This document shows, piece after piece, positions 35,849-44,741 of a stretch of DNA of 64,000 bases. The notes under the pieces are model-generated. The model saw only the letters and a list, made by a program, of their open reading frames with translations, searched no databases and was not told the DNA's origin. Numbering within the stretch: position 1 is the stretch's first letter; each line of letters starts with the position of its first letter. Source of the stretch: Aquabacter sp965279295 (GTDB taxonomy: Bacteria; Pseudomonadota; Alphaproteobacteria; Rhizobiales; Xanthobacteraceae); assembly GCA_965279295.1 (NCBI GenBank), contig CBDIHQ010000012.1; one strand, given 5' to 3'. The translations under genes were made by a program, and so were the position numbers.

Positions 35849-38035
35849 TCACTTGGTCGCCAGGGTGGTGGGCGAGAGCGCGGACAAGTATCCATCGCCG
35901 AACCGGATTGTGAGCGAGGCCTTCAGGGTGATGCCCGCGCTGGGCAGGAACTGCTGATACTGCGTGTACTGCTCGTTCAGCAAGTTTTCGACGGAGAGTG
36001 CGGCGAGCACATTTTCGCTCGGCGCATAGCCCAGGTAGAGGCTGACGAGGTTGAAGCCGGGTGTGGGCGTATAGACCGAGCCCACGGGCAGATCTTCCAT
36101 CGCCGCGACCGCGACCCAGCGAACCGAGGCGGTGATCCTGTTGTCCCACAGCCGCACGCCCAAGGTCGTGGCGACATTGTCCGGCATAACGGAGGAGAGC
36201 GGCTGTCCGTTCGAGGTGTCCTCGCCATTGGTGACGGTGCCGTTCACCCCCACGAACCACTGGCCCGTGTCGTACATGCTCTCCACCTCGAAGCCGGTAA
36301 GCTTGGCCGAGGCGACGTTCTGATACTGGGCGTAGGCGGTGGTGCCGAACGCGGTGGTGCCATACTGGACCAGCTCGATATAATCCGAGACATCGTTGCG
36401 ATAGACGTTGGCCTTGACGCGGACCTTGTCGCCCTTCGTCAACAGGTCGTCGAACTTGATGTTGACGCCGATTTCCTTGTTCTTGCCGACTTCAGGCAAG
36501 AGGTTGGGGTTGGGCATGAAGCAGAACACGCCAAAGCTGCCATCCGGGCAGGTGACGATCGGAATAGCCGGCGGATGCGCGCCTGATACCAGGGTTTCGG
36601 TGACGGTCGGTGCGCGGAACGCCTCGGCATAGGTGCCGTAGACCGTGAACCACGGGACCGGCGTGATGCCGAGGGTGAACTTGGGCGAGAAGCGGCTGTC
36701 GCTGTTGGACGTGCCGTCGCCATTGAGCGAGTAGCTGTCGTAGCGGACGGCGGCGATGGCTTCGAGCCAGGATGAATAATTGCCCTGCCACTGCACGAAT
36801 GCGCCACCGACACTGCGATCGCCGCTTGGATTGTAGCCGTCGCCGAAGCCGAAATTGTCGATGTTGCTGACATCGTCGTGGAAATACTCGCCGCCCACGG
36901 TCACGGCGTTACGGATGCCGTTGAATTCGAAACGCGACGTGTTGTTGGCATCGAAGCCGGTGGTATCGATGGTGAAGCTGCGGGGATCGCCGACGGCGCC
37001 GGTGATGGTGCTTCTGGTTCCCGCAACCTTCACCTGATCCTGCTGCACGCGGTTCCAATAGACGTTGCTATGCCAATTGAAGAAATTGTCGTTGGGATTG
37101 TCGTAATTATAGGTGGCGGTCAGGGTCTGGTTGATGACCTGGGTGCCATACTGGGTCAGGGTCGGCGTCGGGACGTCGTTGCTGGTCGTGTAGGTCGAAT
37201 TGTAGTTCAGGCCCGAGATCTTGATCTCGTGAAAATCGGCTGGGCGGAAGGTGGCCTTGGCGATGCCGGTCCAGGTGTCGTAGGCGGTGCCCGGCACCAT
37301 GTTGCCGTTGCCGTCCGAATAATTGGTTGCCTGACGATAGGTGCCGCCCCAGAAGAGGTCGACGTTCTGGCCGAGGCGCGCGGCGCCGAAGGCGGAGCCG
37401 AAGCCCATGGGGCCGTTGCTGCCGAACTCGCCGGTTCCTTCCACGCCCCATGTCTGTCCCGGCTTCAGGATGTCGTCGGCATCCTTGGTGCGGAACAAGA
37501 CGACGCCGCCGATGGCGCCCGAGCCGTAGATGTTGGAGGCCGGGCCGCGATACACGTCCACGCCGGCAAGCAATGCGGGCTCAAGGAAGAACGAGCCCGC
37601 GGCGTTGGAATGCCCAAGCTGCGTGAAGTTCTGCCGCGCACCGTCCACGAAGATCGCGACGCGGCCGAAGTCCTGAAGGCCGCGAATATTGATGGACGTC
37701 TGCTGACTGTTGCCGTTCTGGATAGTGGTGACGCCGGGCATGCCCAGGAACAGGTCGGAGGTCTGATCCGCCATGAGCCGCTGGAAATCTTCCGCGCGCA
37801 GAACGCTGACGGCGCCCAGGGCGTCGATCGCTGTCGTCTCGGTCAGCGTGGAGACGACCGTGATCGAATCCAGTGAGATTTCGTTCGTTGCCGCGGGCGA
37901 GATGGGGTTGGCGGGGGCAGTCTGCGCCAGGGCCGGCACCATCGGCGATGCAATGAGAGCAGCTCCTGCAACGCCTGACATCAGGAAAAGGCGGAATCGC
38001 GGGCAAACGCCGCCGCTCGCCGGAATATGTGACAT
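35849..38035 (-). CDS. TonB-dependent heme/hemoglobin receptor
   Basis: A 728-residue outer-membrane receptor: signal peptide (about 1-38, ending PALAQ), plug domain with NISLDSITVVST-like TonB-box region and IRGLQDFGRVAIFVDGARQN, then a 22-strand barrel. The FRAP (about residue 473) and NPNL (about 508) motifs that mark heme/hemoglobin receptors are both present, separated by a loop with two cysteines (VTCPDGSFGVFC). It ends in the aromatic-poor SPTTLATK, unusual for barrels that usually end in Phe or Trp. It is divergent from hmuTUV. Confidence 0.9.
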   Translation of the reverse strand: MSHIPASGGVCPRFRLFLMSGVAGAALIASPMVPALAQTAPANPISPAATNEISLDSITVVSTLTETTAIDALGAVSVLRAEDFQRLMADQTSDLFLGMPGVTTIQNGNSQQTSINIRGLQDFGRVAIFVDGARQNFTQLGHSNAAGSFFLEPALLAGVDVYRGPASNIYGSGAIGGVVLFRTKDADDILKPGQTWGVEGTGEFGSNGPMGFGSAFGAARLGQNVDLFWGGTYRQATNYSDGNGNMVPGTAYDTWTGIAKATFRPADFHEIKISGLNYNSTYTTSNDVPTPTLTQYGTQVINQTLTATYNYDNPNDNFFNWHSNVYWNRVQQDQVKVAGTRSTITGAVGDPRSFTIDTTGFDANNTSRFEFNGIRNAVTVGGEYFHDDVSNIDNFGFGDGYNPSGDRSVGGAFVQWQGNYSSWLEAIAAVRYDSYSLNGDGTSNSDSRFSPKFTLGITPVPWFTVYGTYAEAFRAPTVTETLVSGAHPPAIPIVTCPDGSFGVFCFMPNPNLLPEVGKNKEIGVNIKFDDLLTKGDKVRVKANVYRNDVSDYIELVQYGTTAFGTTAYAQYQNVASAKLTGFEVESMYDTGQWFVGVNGTVTNGEDTSNGQPLSSVMPDNVATTLGVRLWDNRITASVRWVAVAAMEDLPVGSVYTPTPGFNLVSLYLGYAPSENVLAALSVENLLNEQYTQYQQFLPSAGITLKASLTIRFGDGYLSALSPTTLATK

Positions 38036-38157
38036 TCCAAGCCTCCAAAGAACAGAAAATGTCCCGGCTAACGCCCGATGAAGGGCCTGGCGTGGGTATG
38101 GTGCGCCGTGGCGCCCGTCCTCTACCGCCTAGGTGGCGCTGGATGTCAGGTCAAGTT

Positions 38158-38267
38158 GATTAGCTCTAATCTTGCATTTAGTTCGAACAAGTGACATTGA
38201 ATCCTCAGTTTAATCCGTCCAATCAGCCCGGAATTTGATTATAAAAATTCTAATGTTTGGAATTAGA
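38158..38267. promoter_or_regulatory. Heme-locus control region with two AT-rich palindromes
   Basis: The 236-bp gap between the divergent receptor and hmuT genes is AT-rich. It holds GATTAG-CT-CTAATC (38158-38171) and TCTAAT-N7-ATTAGA (38249-38267). They share the ATTAG/CTAAT half-sites and flank the two promoters, as expected for an iron-responsive regulator (Irr or Fur family). The regulator is inferred, not identified. Confidence 0.5.
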
Positions 38268-38271
38268 CGAG

Positions 38272-39264
38272 ATGTACATGGATATGGAACTCGTTTTGAA
38301 GCGTGTGAATCGCAAAGTGGGGGGGTTTTTGCGGGTTTCATGCATTGTCGCGATGACGTTCAGCTTTGCCACATCTGCGTGGGGTGCGGAGTCTCAGGCT
38401 CGCACAGTGACCGACGCGATGGGACGAAACGTCCGCATTATCGATAGCAGCCGCATTGTTTCCATCGGCGGGTCCGTCACCGAAATCCTGTTCGCCATGG
38501 GGCTTGGTTCGCGCGTGATCGCGGTGGACCAGACCAGCGTCTACCCCGCCGCCGCTCGCGCTTTGCCCGATGTGGGCTATTCCCGCACCCTGGCGCCTGA
38601 GGGTGTCCTCTCCACCGCGCCCTCGCTGATCCTCGCGATAGACGGTTCCGGCCCGCGCTCCACGCTGGATGTACTGGAGAGCGCCTCGGTGCCTGTGGTC
38701 ATCATCCCCGACGCGCGCACCCCCGAGGGTGTGATCCGCAAGATCGAGGCGGTGGCGAAAGCGGTTGGCGAGGAAGAGGCCGGCCGGCAGCTGGCGGCAG
38801 CCGTCACGGCGGATTTCGAGGCGGTGAAAGCCGGTGTCGCGACGCTGGCTGGGCATCCGCGCGCCGTGTTCGTTCTTTCGGCCGCCTCGGGCACAGCCGT
38901 GGTCGGCGGCAGCGATACGACGGCGGACGCAATGCTGCATCTGGCCGGCGCGGAGAACCCCATGGCGTCCATCAAGGGATACAAGCCGGCGGTGGATGAG
39001 GCGGCCTATTCGGCCGATCCCCAGGCCATTGTCGTCATGAGCGGCGGTGGACAGGTCCTGACCGCCGACATCCTGTTCTCGCTGCCCGCATTCAAGGGCA
39101 CGGTCGCGGCGCAGGACAAGCGCCTCATCGTCGTTCCCGGCTCCTATCTGCTCGGCTTCGGGCCGCGCACCCCACGGGCGGTGCGGGACCTCGCCTTGGC
39201 GCTGCGGTCGGGTGCCGTTCTGCCCGAGCTGCCGCCCCGCGCATTTGCCTCGGAACCCAACTGA
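38272..39264 (+). CDS. hmuT: Heme ABC transporter, periplasmic binding protein HmuT
   Basis: A 330-residue class III binding protein with a signal peptide (GGFLRVSCIVAMTFSFATSAWGAES). It has the RIVSIGGSVTEILFAMG start, DQTSVYPAAARALPDVGYSR and the PGSYLLGFGPRTPRAV motif containing the tyrosine used to bind heme in HmuT/ShuT proteins. I start it at ATG 38272; ATGs at 38278 and 38284 are equally possible, and no strong ribosome site decides. Its stop shares a base with the hmuU start. Confidence 0.9.
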   Translation: MYMDMELVLKRVNRKVGGFLRVSCIVAMTFSFATSAWGAESQARTVTDAMGRNVRIIDSSRIVSIGGSVTEILFAMGLGSRVIAVDQTSVYPAAARALPDVGYSRTLAPEGVLSTAPSLILAIDGSGPRSTLDVLESASVPVVIIPDARTPEGVIRKIEAVAKAVGEEEAGRQLAAAVTADFEAVKAGVATLAGHPRAVFVLSAASGTAVVGGSDTTADAMLHLAGAENPMASIKGYKPAVDEAAYSADPQAIVVMSGGGQVLTADILFSLPAFKGTVAAQDKRLIVVPGSYLLGFGPRTPRAVRDLALALRSGAVLPELPPRAFASEPN

Positions 39265-40355
39265 TGCGCGCACCTTCTGACGACGGCGCAGCTTTTCGCC
39301 TGCTGCCGTTCTCCGGCCTCGCGTTCTCCGGCCTCGCGTTTATCGCGTTCCTGGCCCTCGCGGCCTTCCTCGCCGCGCTCTGCCTCGGGCCGGTCAGCAT
39401 CGCGCCGGGGCGGGTCTTCCAGATCATCCTCGATTGGATTGCTGGCCAGTCCTCTGCCGGGACCTTTGGTGTGCGCGAGCGCGTGATCGTGCTCGACGTG
39501 CGCCTGCCGCGCGCCCTGCTCGGCGCGCTTGTGGGAGCCGCCACGGCGGTGGCGGGCGCGATCATGCAGGGCGTGTTCCGCAATCCGCTCGCCGACCCAG
39601 GTCTCATCGGCGTCTCTCCGGGGGCGGCGCTGGCGGCGGTCGGCTTCATCGTGCTCGGCGGCAGTCTCTCCCTGGCCCTACCCGCGTTCATTCAGGCGAT
39701 CCTGCTTTCACTGGCGGCATTCGTCGGCGGGCTCGCGACCACGCTGCTGATCGGCCGCCTCGCCATGCGCGAGGGATACACCTCCGTTTCCACCTTGCTG
39801 TTTGCCGGCCTGGCGCTCGGCGCCTTGGCGAGCGCAGGCACCGGCGTGCTGGTCTTCATGGCGACGGAACAGCAATCCCGCGAATTCCTGTTCTGGACTA
39901 TGGGAAGCCTCGGTGGCGCCACTTGGCTGAAGGCGGGGCTCACGGCGCCCTTCGTTTTCGCGCTCCTGGCCGCGAGCCCCTTCCTTGCGCGCGGGCTTGA
40001 TGCCCTCGCTTTGGGGGAGGCGGAGGCGTTTCATCTGGGGATCCGGGTGGAGCGCCTGAAACGCGCCGCCATCGTCGCCGTGGCGGCCGGCGTCGGCGCC
40101 TCGGTCGCCGCCTGCGGCGTGGTGGGCTTTGTGGGTCTCGTGGTGCCGCACCTTGTCCGGCTGTCATTGGGGCCGGGGCACCGCATCTTGTTGCCGGCCT
40201 CAGCTCTGCTCGGTGCCGCCGTGCTGCTGGCCGCCGACATTGCGGCGCGGCTTCTTGCGGCGCCCGCCGAATTGCCCCTGGGCATCGTGACCGCCCTGGT
40301 GGGCGCGCCCTTCTTCCTCTGGCTGCTGATGCAGCGTCGCACGGCGCTGGGGTGA
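39264..40355 (+). CDS. hmuU: Heme ABC transporter permease HmuU
   Basis: A 363-residue FecCD-family permease with about nine or ten membrane helices. It has RLPRALLGALVGAATAVAGAIMQGVFRNPLADPGLIGVSPGAALAA, EFLFWTMGSLGGATW, the ATPase-coupling ALGEAEAFHLGIRVERLK and GFVGLVVPHLVRL. It overlaps hmuT by 1 bp and hmuV by 4 bp, indicating tight coupling. Confidence 0.93.
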   Translation: MRAPSDDGAAFRLLPFSGLAFSGLAFIAFLALAAFLAALCLGPVSIAPGRVFQIILDWIAGQSSAGTFGVRERVIVLDVRLPRALLGALVGAATAVAGAIMQGVFRNPLADPGLIGVSPGAALAAVGFIVLGGSLSLALPAFIQAILLSLAAFVGGLATTLLIGRLAMREGYTSVSTLLFAGLALGALASAGTGVLVFMATEQQSREFLFWTMGSLGGATWLKAGLTAPFVFALLAASPFLARGLDALALGEAEAFHLGIRVERLKRAAIVAVAAGVGASVAACGVVGFVGLVVPHLVRLSLGPGHRILLPASALLGAAVLLAADIAARLLAAPAELPLGIVTALVGAPFFLWLLMQRRTALG

Positions 40356-41146
40356 ATATGTACGTCGTGAGCGATGTCACTGTCCGGCGCGCCGGAAAGG
40401 CCCTTCTGTCCGAAGTCAGCATCACCCTTCGGCCAGGCCAGTTCATGGTGGTTGTCGGGCCGAACGGCGCGGGCAAATCCACGCTCCTCAAGGTGCTCTC
40501 GGGAGAGATCGTGCCGGACAGCGGCGCGGTGCTGCTGGACGACAGGCCGCTGAAGTCCCTGTCGCCGGCGGAACTGGCACGCCGGCGCGCCGTGCTGCCG
40601 CAACAGACCGATGTCGCGTTTCCCTTTTCGGTCGCGGAGGTCGTCGGGCTGGGGCTGCTCGGGGGCAGGGCGGCAGGCCAGCGCATCGAGAGCCTGCTCG
40701 CACGGGTCGATCTGCCGGGCTTTGCCGAACGGCGTTTTGATTCGCTGTCCGGCGGCGAGCGGCAGCGCACCCATCTGGCCCGTGTGCTGGCGCAACTGGA
40801 CCAGGGGGCGAGCGACCTCCCCCGTTTTCTCCTGCTCGACGAGCCGACCGCCAGCCTCGACCTCTCCCATCAGTTGCTCGTCCTCAACATCGCCCGCGCG
40901 CACGCCCGGCGCGGCGGCGGCGTGTTCGCGGTGCTCCACGATCTCAACCTCGCGGCCATGGTGGCCGACCATCTGCTGGTGCTGAAGCAGGGCCGGCTGC
41001 TGTTCCAGGGGACGCCGGAAGAGGTGTTGACCGACCGCACCTTGAACGAGGCGTTCGACGTCCGGGCGCGGGTCAATATGGCTCCCGATAGCCCGTTCAT
41101 CCTGCCCCAGGCGGTTGAGGGCTGGGCTATCGGCGGGTTGATTTGA
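40352..41146 (+). CDS. hmuV: Heme ABC transporter ATPase HmuV
   Basis: A 264-residue ATPase of the FepC/HmuV group. Walker A is VGPNGAGKSTLLKVLSG, LPQQTDVAFPFSVAEVV follows, the signature is LSGGERQRTHLARVLAQL, Walker B is FLLLDEPTASLDLSHQ and the switch is AVLHDLNLAAM. The start is a GTG at 40352 overlapping the hmuU stop (GTGA), or an ATG two codons later at 40358. It completes a receptor-HmuTUV heme uptake path. Confidence 0.93.
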   Translation: MNMYVVSDVTVRRAGKALLSEVSITLRPGQFMVVVGPNGAGKSTLLKVLSGEIVPDSGAVLLDDRPLKSLSPAELARRRAVLPQQTDVAFPFSVAEVVGLGLLGGRAAGQRIESLLARVDLPGFAERRFDSLSGGERQRTHLARVLAQLDQGASDLPRFLLLDEPTASLDLSHQLLVLNIARAHARRGGGVFAVLHDLNLAAMVADHLLVLKQGRLLFQGTPEEVLTDRTLNEAFDVRARVNMAPDSPFILPQAVEGWAIGGLI

Positions 41147-41310
41147 GACGGATCGTGCCCCGTTGCCGCACCGGTTCGATCGCTTTTGTGGCCACTCCGG
41201 CGCGGCTTTATGGCTTTGCCTGATGCGCCGTGCGGGCCGTGGGAGTAAACCGAGGGATGGCATCCCGCACCGCGCGGAGACCGCCCGAATCAAGAAGGCG
41301 AGGGATACGC

Positions 41311-41706
41311 ATGTCTGAGGCAGCACCGCAGTTCACTTGGGATCACATCCACCTGTTCGTCACGGACCAGGAAGCTGCCGCGCAGTGGTTCGGGGATCTG
41401 CTCGGAGCGGAAATCATCCGCTCGCCGGTGCGCATCGTCGTGAAGCTCGGCGGCGCGAGCATTTTCTTTCAGCAGGTGCCGGATGACGGCTCGACCGGCG
41501 ATGCGCCGGTGTCGCCGCACAAGGGTCTCGACCATTTCGCCTTGGCCGTGAAGGATATTGACCGCGTCGCGGCCGACCTGAAGGCCAAGGGCGCGGTGAT
41601 CACCAAGGGCCCCGAAACCGCGCGGCCTGGCGTGCGCGTCTGCTTCATCGAAGGTCCCGCCAACATCTCCATCGAGCTGCTGGACCGCGACCCGAAGTAC
41701 ACCTGA
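41311..41706 (+). CDS. VOC-superfamily (glyoxalase-like) protein
   Basis: A 131-residue single vicinal-oxygen-chelate domain. WDHIHLFVTDQEAAAQWFGDLLGAEI holds the first metal-ligand histidine, KGLDHFALAVKDIDRVAADLKAKGAVI the second, and ISIELLDRDP the C-terminal glutamate, all typical of VOC metalloenzymes. GAGGGATACGC precedes ATG 41311. It could be a dioxygenase, isomerase or lyase. Its substrate is unknown, and the convergent acyltransferase-like gene does not clarify it. Confidence 0.8.
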   Translation: MSEAAPQFTWDHIHLFVTDQEAAAQWFGDLLGAEIIRSPVRIVVKLGGASIFFQQVPDDGSTGDAPVSPHKGLDHFALAVKDIDRVAADLKAKGAVITKGPETARPGVRVCFIEGPANISIELLDRDPKYT

Positions 41707-41725
41707 GCGAATGCGGGCGCCGGCT

Positions 41726-42952
41726 CTACAGGCCGGCGGCCGCGTCCAGGTGGGCAACGACACCGGCTGAGAGACGCGTCATCGTCTCCGGAGAAATGAT
41801 CTCCGGGATATAGGTGAGCGTCGCCACCAACCGTCCTTGGTGGATGGTGACCGAGACATTGGGATAACGCTTGCGCCAGCCGGTGGCGTATTCGAAGCCG
41901 GCCACCTTCAGCGTTGTCATGGGGAAGTGTAACGTCACCGCCCCCATGTCCGAAATATTCAGCGCCACCGGCGCTTCCCGCATCTGCCCGAATGAACTGG
42001 GGTAGTGCACATAATCTTCCAGGATGCGCCCATCGGCCGTGCCGGAGCGGATGTCGGCCTGGATTGCGCGGGCGATATCGAAGATCGAGCCGCTCATGTC
42101 AGCGACATGTGAAATGTGCGCGGTGACGGCGGAAAACACCAGTTCCACCGCCACATGCGGGTGCAGCCGGCGGCGCATGTCGATGGAGGCGCGCATGAGA
42201 ATCTGCGGCGCAGGTGCGGTGGCAACATCGCGGACGGCCAGGGCGAAGGCGGCGGTCAGCATGGCGTGCACGGAGACGCCGTGGGCATGGCCGGCATCGG
42301 AAATCAGGCGCATTCGGGCCGGCGCGAGGACGATGCGCGCCAAAGCGTGGGTGAATGCACCCGTCGCACTGTCCGCTTGCTCCGGCAATTGAAGGAAGTC
42401 CCCCTCGAAGTCTGCCGCCGGGCGCCGCTGGGCCGGGTCGATGCCGAGCGCCGTCAGGCATCGGGCAACCGCATCGTCGATGCTCTGGGGAAACGGCTGG
42501 TCCACCACATTGGGCGTCGCGCCGCGCACCGCACCGTCACACAGGAAGGCGAGGCAGGCGTGGAGTTCCAGCAAAGCGGTGGCGTCGGTCACGGCGTGGG
42601 AGGTGAGAAGGAAAATGTCGGCGCTGTCGCCATGGTCGATCACATGGGCCTCATAAAGACCCTCATGGAGATTGAGCTGCCGGTCCAGCAAGTCGTTGTA
42701 GAGCTGATCGATGCTGACCGCTTGTCCCGCCAGCCAGTGCACCGGCGTCATGCGCTCAGCAGGTTTTTCCAGAAAATGGCCGTCCCGAATCACCGCGCGC
42801 AGGATGGCGAAACGGAGTTCGAGCGCGGCGAGGGCGGTCTGGAATTGGTCCCGGCTCAGCGCGCCCCGCAGCGTGGTGCGGCTGATCACCTGGGTCTGCG
42901 TGCGAACATAGATAAGCTCGGTCTCGGACGGCTCCCGAAAGCGGTGAAGCAA
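41726..42952 (-). CDS. Condensation-domain/PapA5-like acyltransferase
   Basis: A 408-residue protein of the CoA-dependent acyltransferase/condensation fold. The family HHxxxD motif appears as SHAVTDATALLELHACL, so the first histidine is replaced by serine. DMRRRLHPHVAVELVFSA and the C-terminal LNISDMGAVTL with FATGWRKRYPNVSVTIHQGRLVATLTY-like strands resemble phthiocerol dimycocerosyl transferases (PapA5). It would esterify an alcohol or amine with an acyl group. No NRPS or PKS gene is present in the window, so it stands alone beside an XRE regulator (72 bp away). Confidence 0.7.
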   Translation of the reverse strand: MLHRFREPSETELIYVRTQTQVISRTTLRGALSRDQFQTALAALELRFAILRAVIRDGHFLEKPAERMTPVHWLAGQAVSIDQLYNDLLDRQLNLHEGLYEAHVIDHGDSADIFLLTSHAVTDATALLELHACLAFLCDGAVRGATPNVVDQPFPQSIDDAVARCLTALGIDPAQRRPAADFEGDFLQLPEQADSATGAFTHALARIVLAPARMRLISDAGHAHGVSVHAMLTAAFALAVRDVATAPAPQILMRASIDMRRRLHPHVAVELVFSAVTAHISHVADMSGSIFDIARAIQADIRSGTADGRILEDYVHYPSSFGQMREAPVALNISDMGAVTLHFPMTTLKVAGFEYATGWRKRYPNVSVTIHQGRLVATLTYIPEIISPETMTRLSAGVVAHLDAAAGL

Positions 42953-43024
42953 AGCTGAATCCCCCGGCGCATCCCCCCGAACGCCGTGGCCGACACTAAG
43001 CCCGTGGCGCGCGGTGAAAAGGCG

Positions 43025-43636
43025 TCAGAATGTCGGGGGGGTGTTGATGAAGATGATGCGGGCCTCGCTGTCCCCCACATTGCGATAGCCATGGGGCAGG
43101 TCGGAGCGGAAGAAGAACGAATCGCCCGCGCTCATGTGATAGACGCGGCCGCCCACCAGGAGTTCGATTTCCCCGCTGATGAGATAACCGACCTCCTCGC
43201 CGGAATGGGCGATCATCCCATCGCTGCCGCCACCTGGCGCCAGCACATGGATGTTGCCTTGCAGGAGTGAGCTTTCCGTAAGGGGAATCAGGCGCTCCAT
43301 ATGGATGCGGTAGCCGGGGCGCACCGGATCGAAATCGACAATCTTGCGGTCGGCCGCGCGGGTCACGACCTCACCTGGATCATTGGCAGCGGCGAACAGT
43401 TCACCTATGGTAAGGTCAAGGGCACCGCAGACCCGTCGCAACAGGTTCAGCGAGGCATGGGCCTTGTTGTTTTCCAGCTTGGAGAGAAGGCTCTCGGAGC
43501 ACCCCGCCGCATCAGCGACTTCCTTCAGCGTGGCGCCGCGTTCGCGCCGCGCATAGCGCAGCCTGTGCCCGATGCTTTCATCTGATGTATCCCGCGCCGA
43601 TGCGGCGAAGGAAGACATTGTCTTGTTGATACCCAT
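43025..43636 (-). CDS. XRE-family regulator with C-terminal cupin
   Basis: A 203-residue regulator. The N-terminal helix-turn-helix is at about residues 22-80 (IGHRLRYARRERGATLKEVADAAGCSESLLSKLENNKAHASLNLLRRV). The C-terminal cupin is at about 125-200 (HSGEEVGYLISGEIELLVGGRVYHMSAGDSFFFRSDLPHGYRN). These proteins (PuuR-like) often sense a small metabolite of the neighbouring genes. The start is ATG 43636, or 43618. It is followed by the PapA5-like gene and preceded by an alpha/beta hydrolase gene, all on the minus strand. Confidence 0.85.
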   Translation of the reverse strand: MGINKTMSSFAASARDTSDESIGHRLRYARRERGATLKEVADAAGCSESLLSKLENNKAHASLNLLRRVCGALDLTIGELFAAANDPGEVVTRAADRKIVDFDPVRPGYRIHMERLIPLTESSLLQGNIHVLAPGGGSDGMIAHSGEEVGYLISGEIELLVGGRVYHMSAGDSFFFRSDLPHGYRNVGDSEARIIFINTPPTF

Positions 43637-43690
43637 CTTGGCCCCGCGTTTTCTCTCTCCGCCCGGTCCGGTTGATAGCCCCGCCGGTCT

Positions 43691-44623
43691 TTAGCCGCGA
43701 TAGACCGGCGCCGGCTGGGTAAAGAAGCTGTGGAGAATATGATAGACGAGCGCGTAATTTTTCTGCTGGAACGACGCGTGCGAAATCCCCGGCATCACCG
43801 CGAAGGATTTGTCGCTGCACGCGATCTTCTCGAAATAGCTCAGTAGGTCCTGGAGGCTGGCGATGCCGTCGTGTTCGCCGCGCATGATGAGGGTGGGGAC
43901 CCTCATGCGCGCGGGATCGAGCAGCGGCAGGCGGGAGCACATGTCGACATAGGTGCCGGTGGGCATGGAATCGTCATAGGTCAGGATCGCATCGGCGAAG
44001 GATTCGATCACTGAACGTTCCGCCGTGTCGGGATGGTCCCGGTCGAAAACTGAACGGACGAAGGCGCGGTCGATGGGCCGGCGGTTCTTCGCCATGAACT
44101 CGGGCAGCTTCTTGCGCCGCTGCTCCAGCGTCGGGCTGTTCTCGCCGGTCCAGACCAGGGCGTCGAGCGCCACCCGTGCGACGAGTTCCGGGTGCCGTTC
44201 GCTGAACAGGGCCGCCCGCAGCGAGCCGGACGAAATGCCATAGAGCAGCAGCGGGCCGCAGCCGGTGAGGGCTTGGATGTAGCCGGCGGCGGCGGCGAGA
44301 TCGTCCGCGCCGGTGGAGATGTCCGAATTGATGTCCCGGTGCTTGTCGGAGGCGCCATAGCCTTCCATGTCGACGCACCACACGTCGAAGCCGCGCCGGG
44401 CGAACCAGTTCATGGCGGAGGAATCGGGGTGGCCGGGAACCAAGAGGTCGAAGGTCGGGCGGGAGGACATGGAGGAACCGTGAACGAACAGGATCGTTCC
44501 GGCATCGGCTGTCGTCGCGCGCTTGCGCCACAGGAACAGGCGAACGCCGTCCTTATCGGCCCAGTGCTCTTCTCCGGTAAAATCCTGATCCAATATGGGC
44601 GCGGACAAAACATCGGTGGTCAT
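43691..44623 (-). CDS. Alpha/beta hydrolase
   Basis: A 310-residue serine hydrolase. The catalytic serine is in GISSG (GxSxG form, LLYGISSGSLRA), the acid is in MRGEHDGIAS and the histidine is in MPGISHASF. The oxyanion strand LFVHGSSMSSRPTFDLLVPG follows the family pattern. The ATG at 44623 has GGAGA upstream. It is possibly a dienelactone-, epoxide- or amide-type hydrolase. It lies between the NitT/TauT-type binding protein gene (minus strand) and the XRE regulator gene, and two hairpins separate it from the former. Confidence 0.85.
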   Translation of the reverse strand: MTTDVLSAPILDQDFTGEEHWADKDGVRLFLWRKRATTADAGTILFVHGSSMSSRPTFDLLVPGHPDSSAMNWFARRGFDVWCVDMEGYGASDKHRDINSDISTGADDLAAAAGYIQALTGCGPLLLYGISSGSLRAALFSERHPELVARVALDALVWTGENSPTLEQRRKKLPEFMAKNRRPIDRAFVRSVFDRDHPDTAERSVIESFADAILTYDDSMPTGTYVDMCSRLPLLDPARMRVPTLIMRGEHDGIASLQDLLSYFEKIACSDKSFAVMPGISHASFQQKNYALVYHILHSFFTQPAPVYRG

Positions 44624-44669
44624 AAGCGTCTCCAAAAAATCTTGTTCTTCTAAATCTTGGTCGTCTTCG

Positions 44670-44730
44670 GTGGCGCGGCTGGTACAGTCTGCCGCGCCAC
44701 CTAAGGGGTGCGGCGCCTCCTAAGGCGCCG
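44670..44730 (-). terminator. Two tandem hairpins after the binding-protein gene
   Basis: Hairpin A has 10-bp arms (44670-44679 and 44691-44700). Hairpin B has 8-bp arms CGGCGCCT (44711-44718) and AGGCGCCG (44723-44730). Both are perfect and lie just past the stop at 44742. No U-tract follows, so termination is likely but may be partial, allowing read-through into the hydrolase. Confidence 0.6.
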
Positions 44731-44741
44731 CTATCCCTGGA

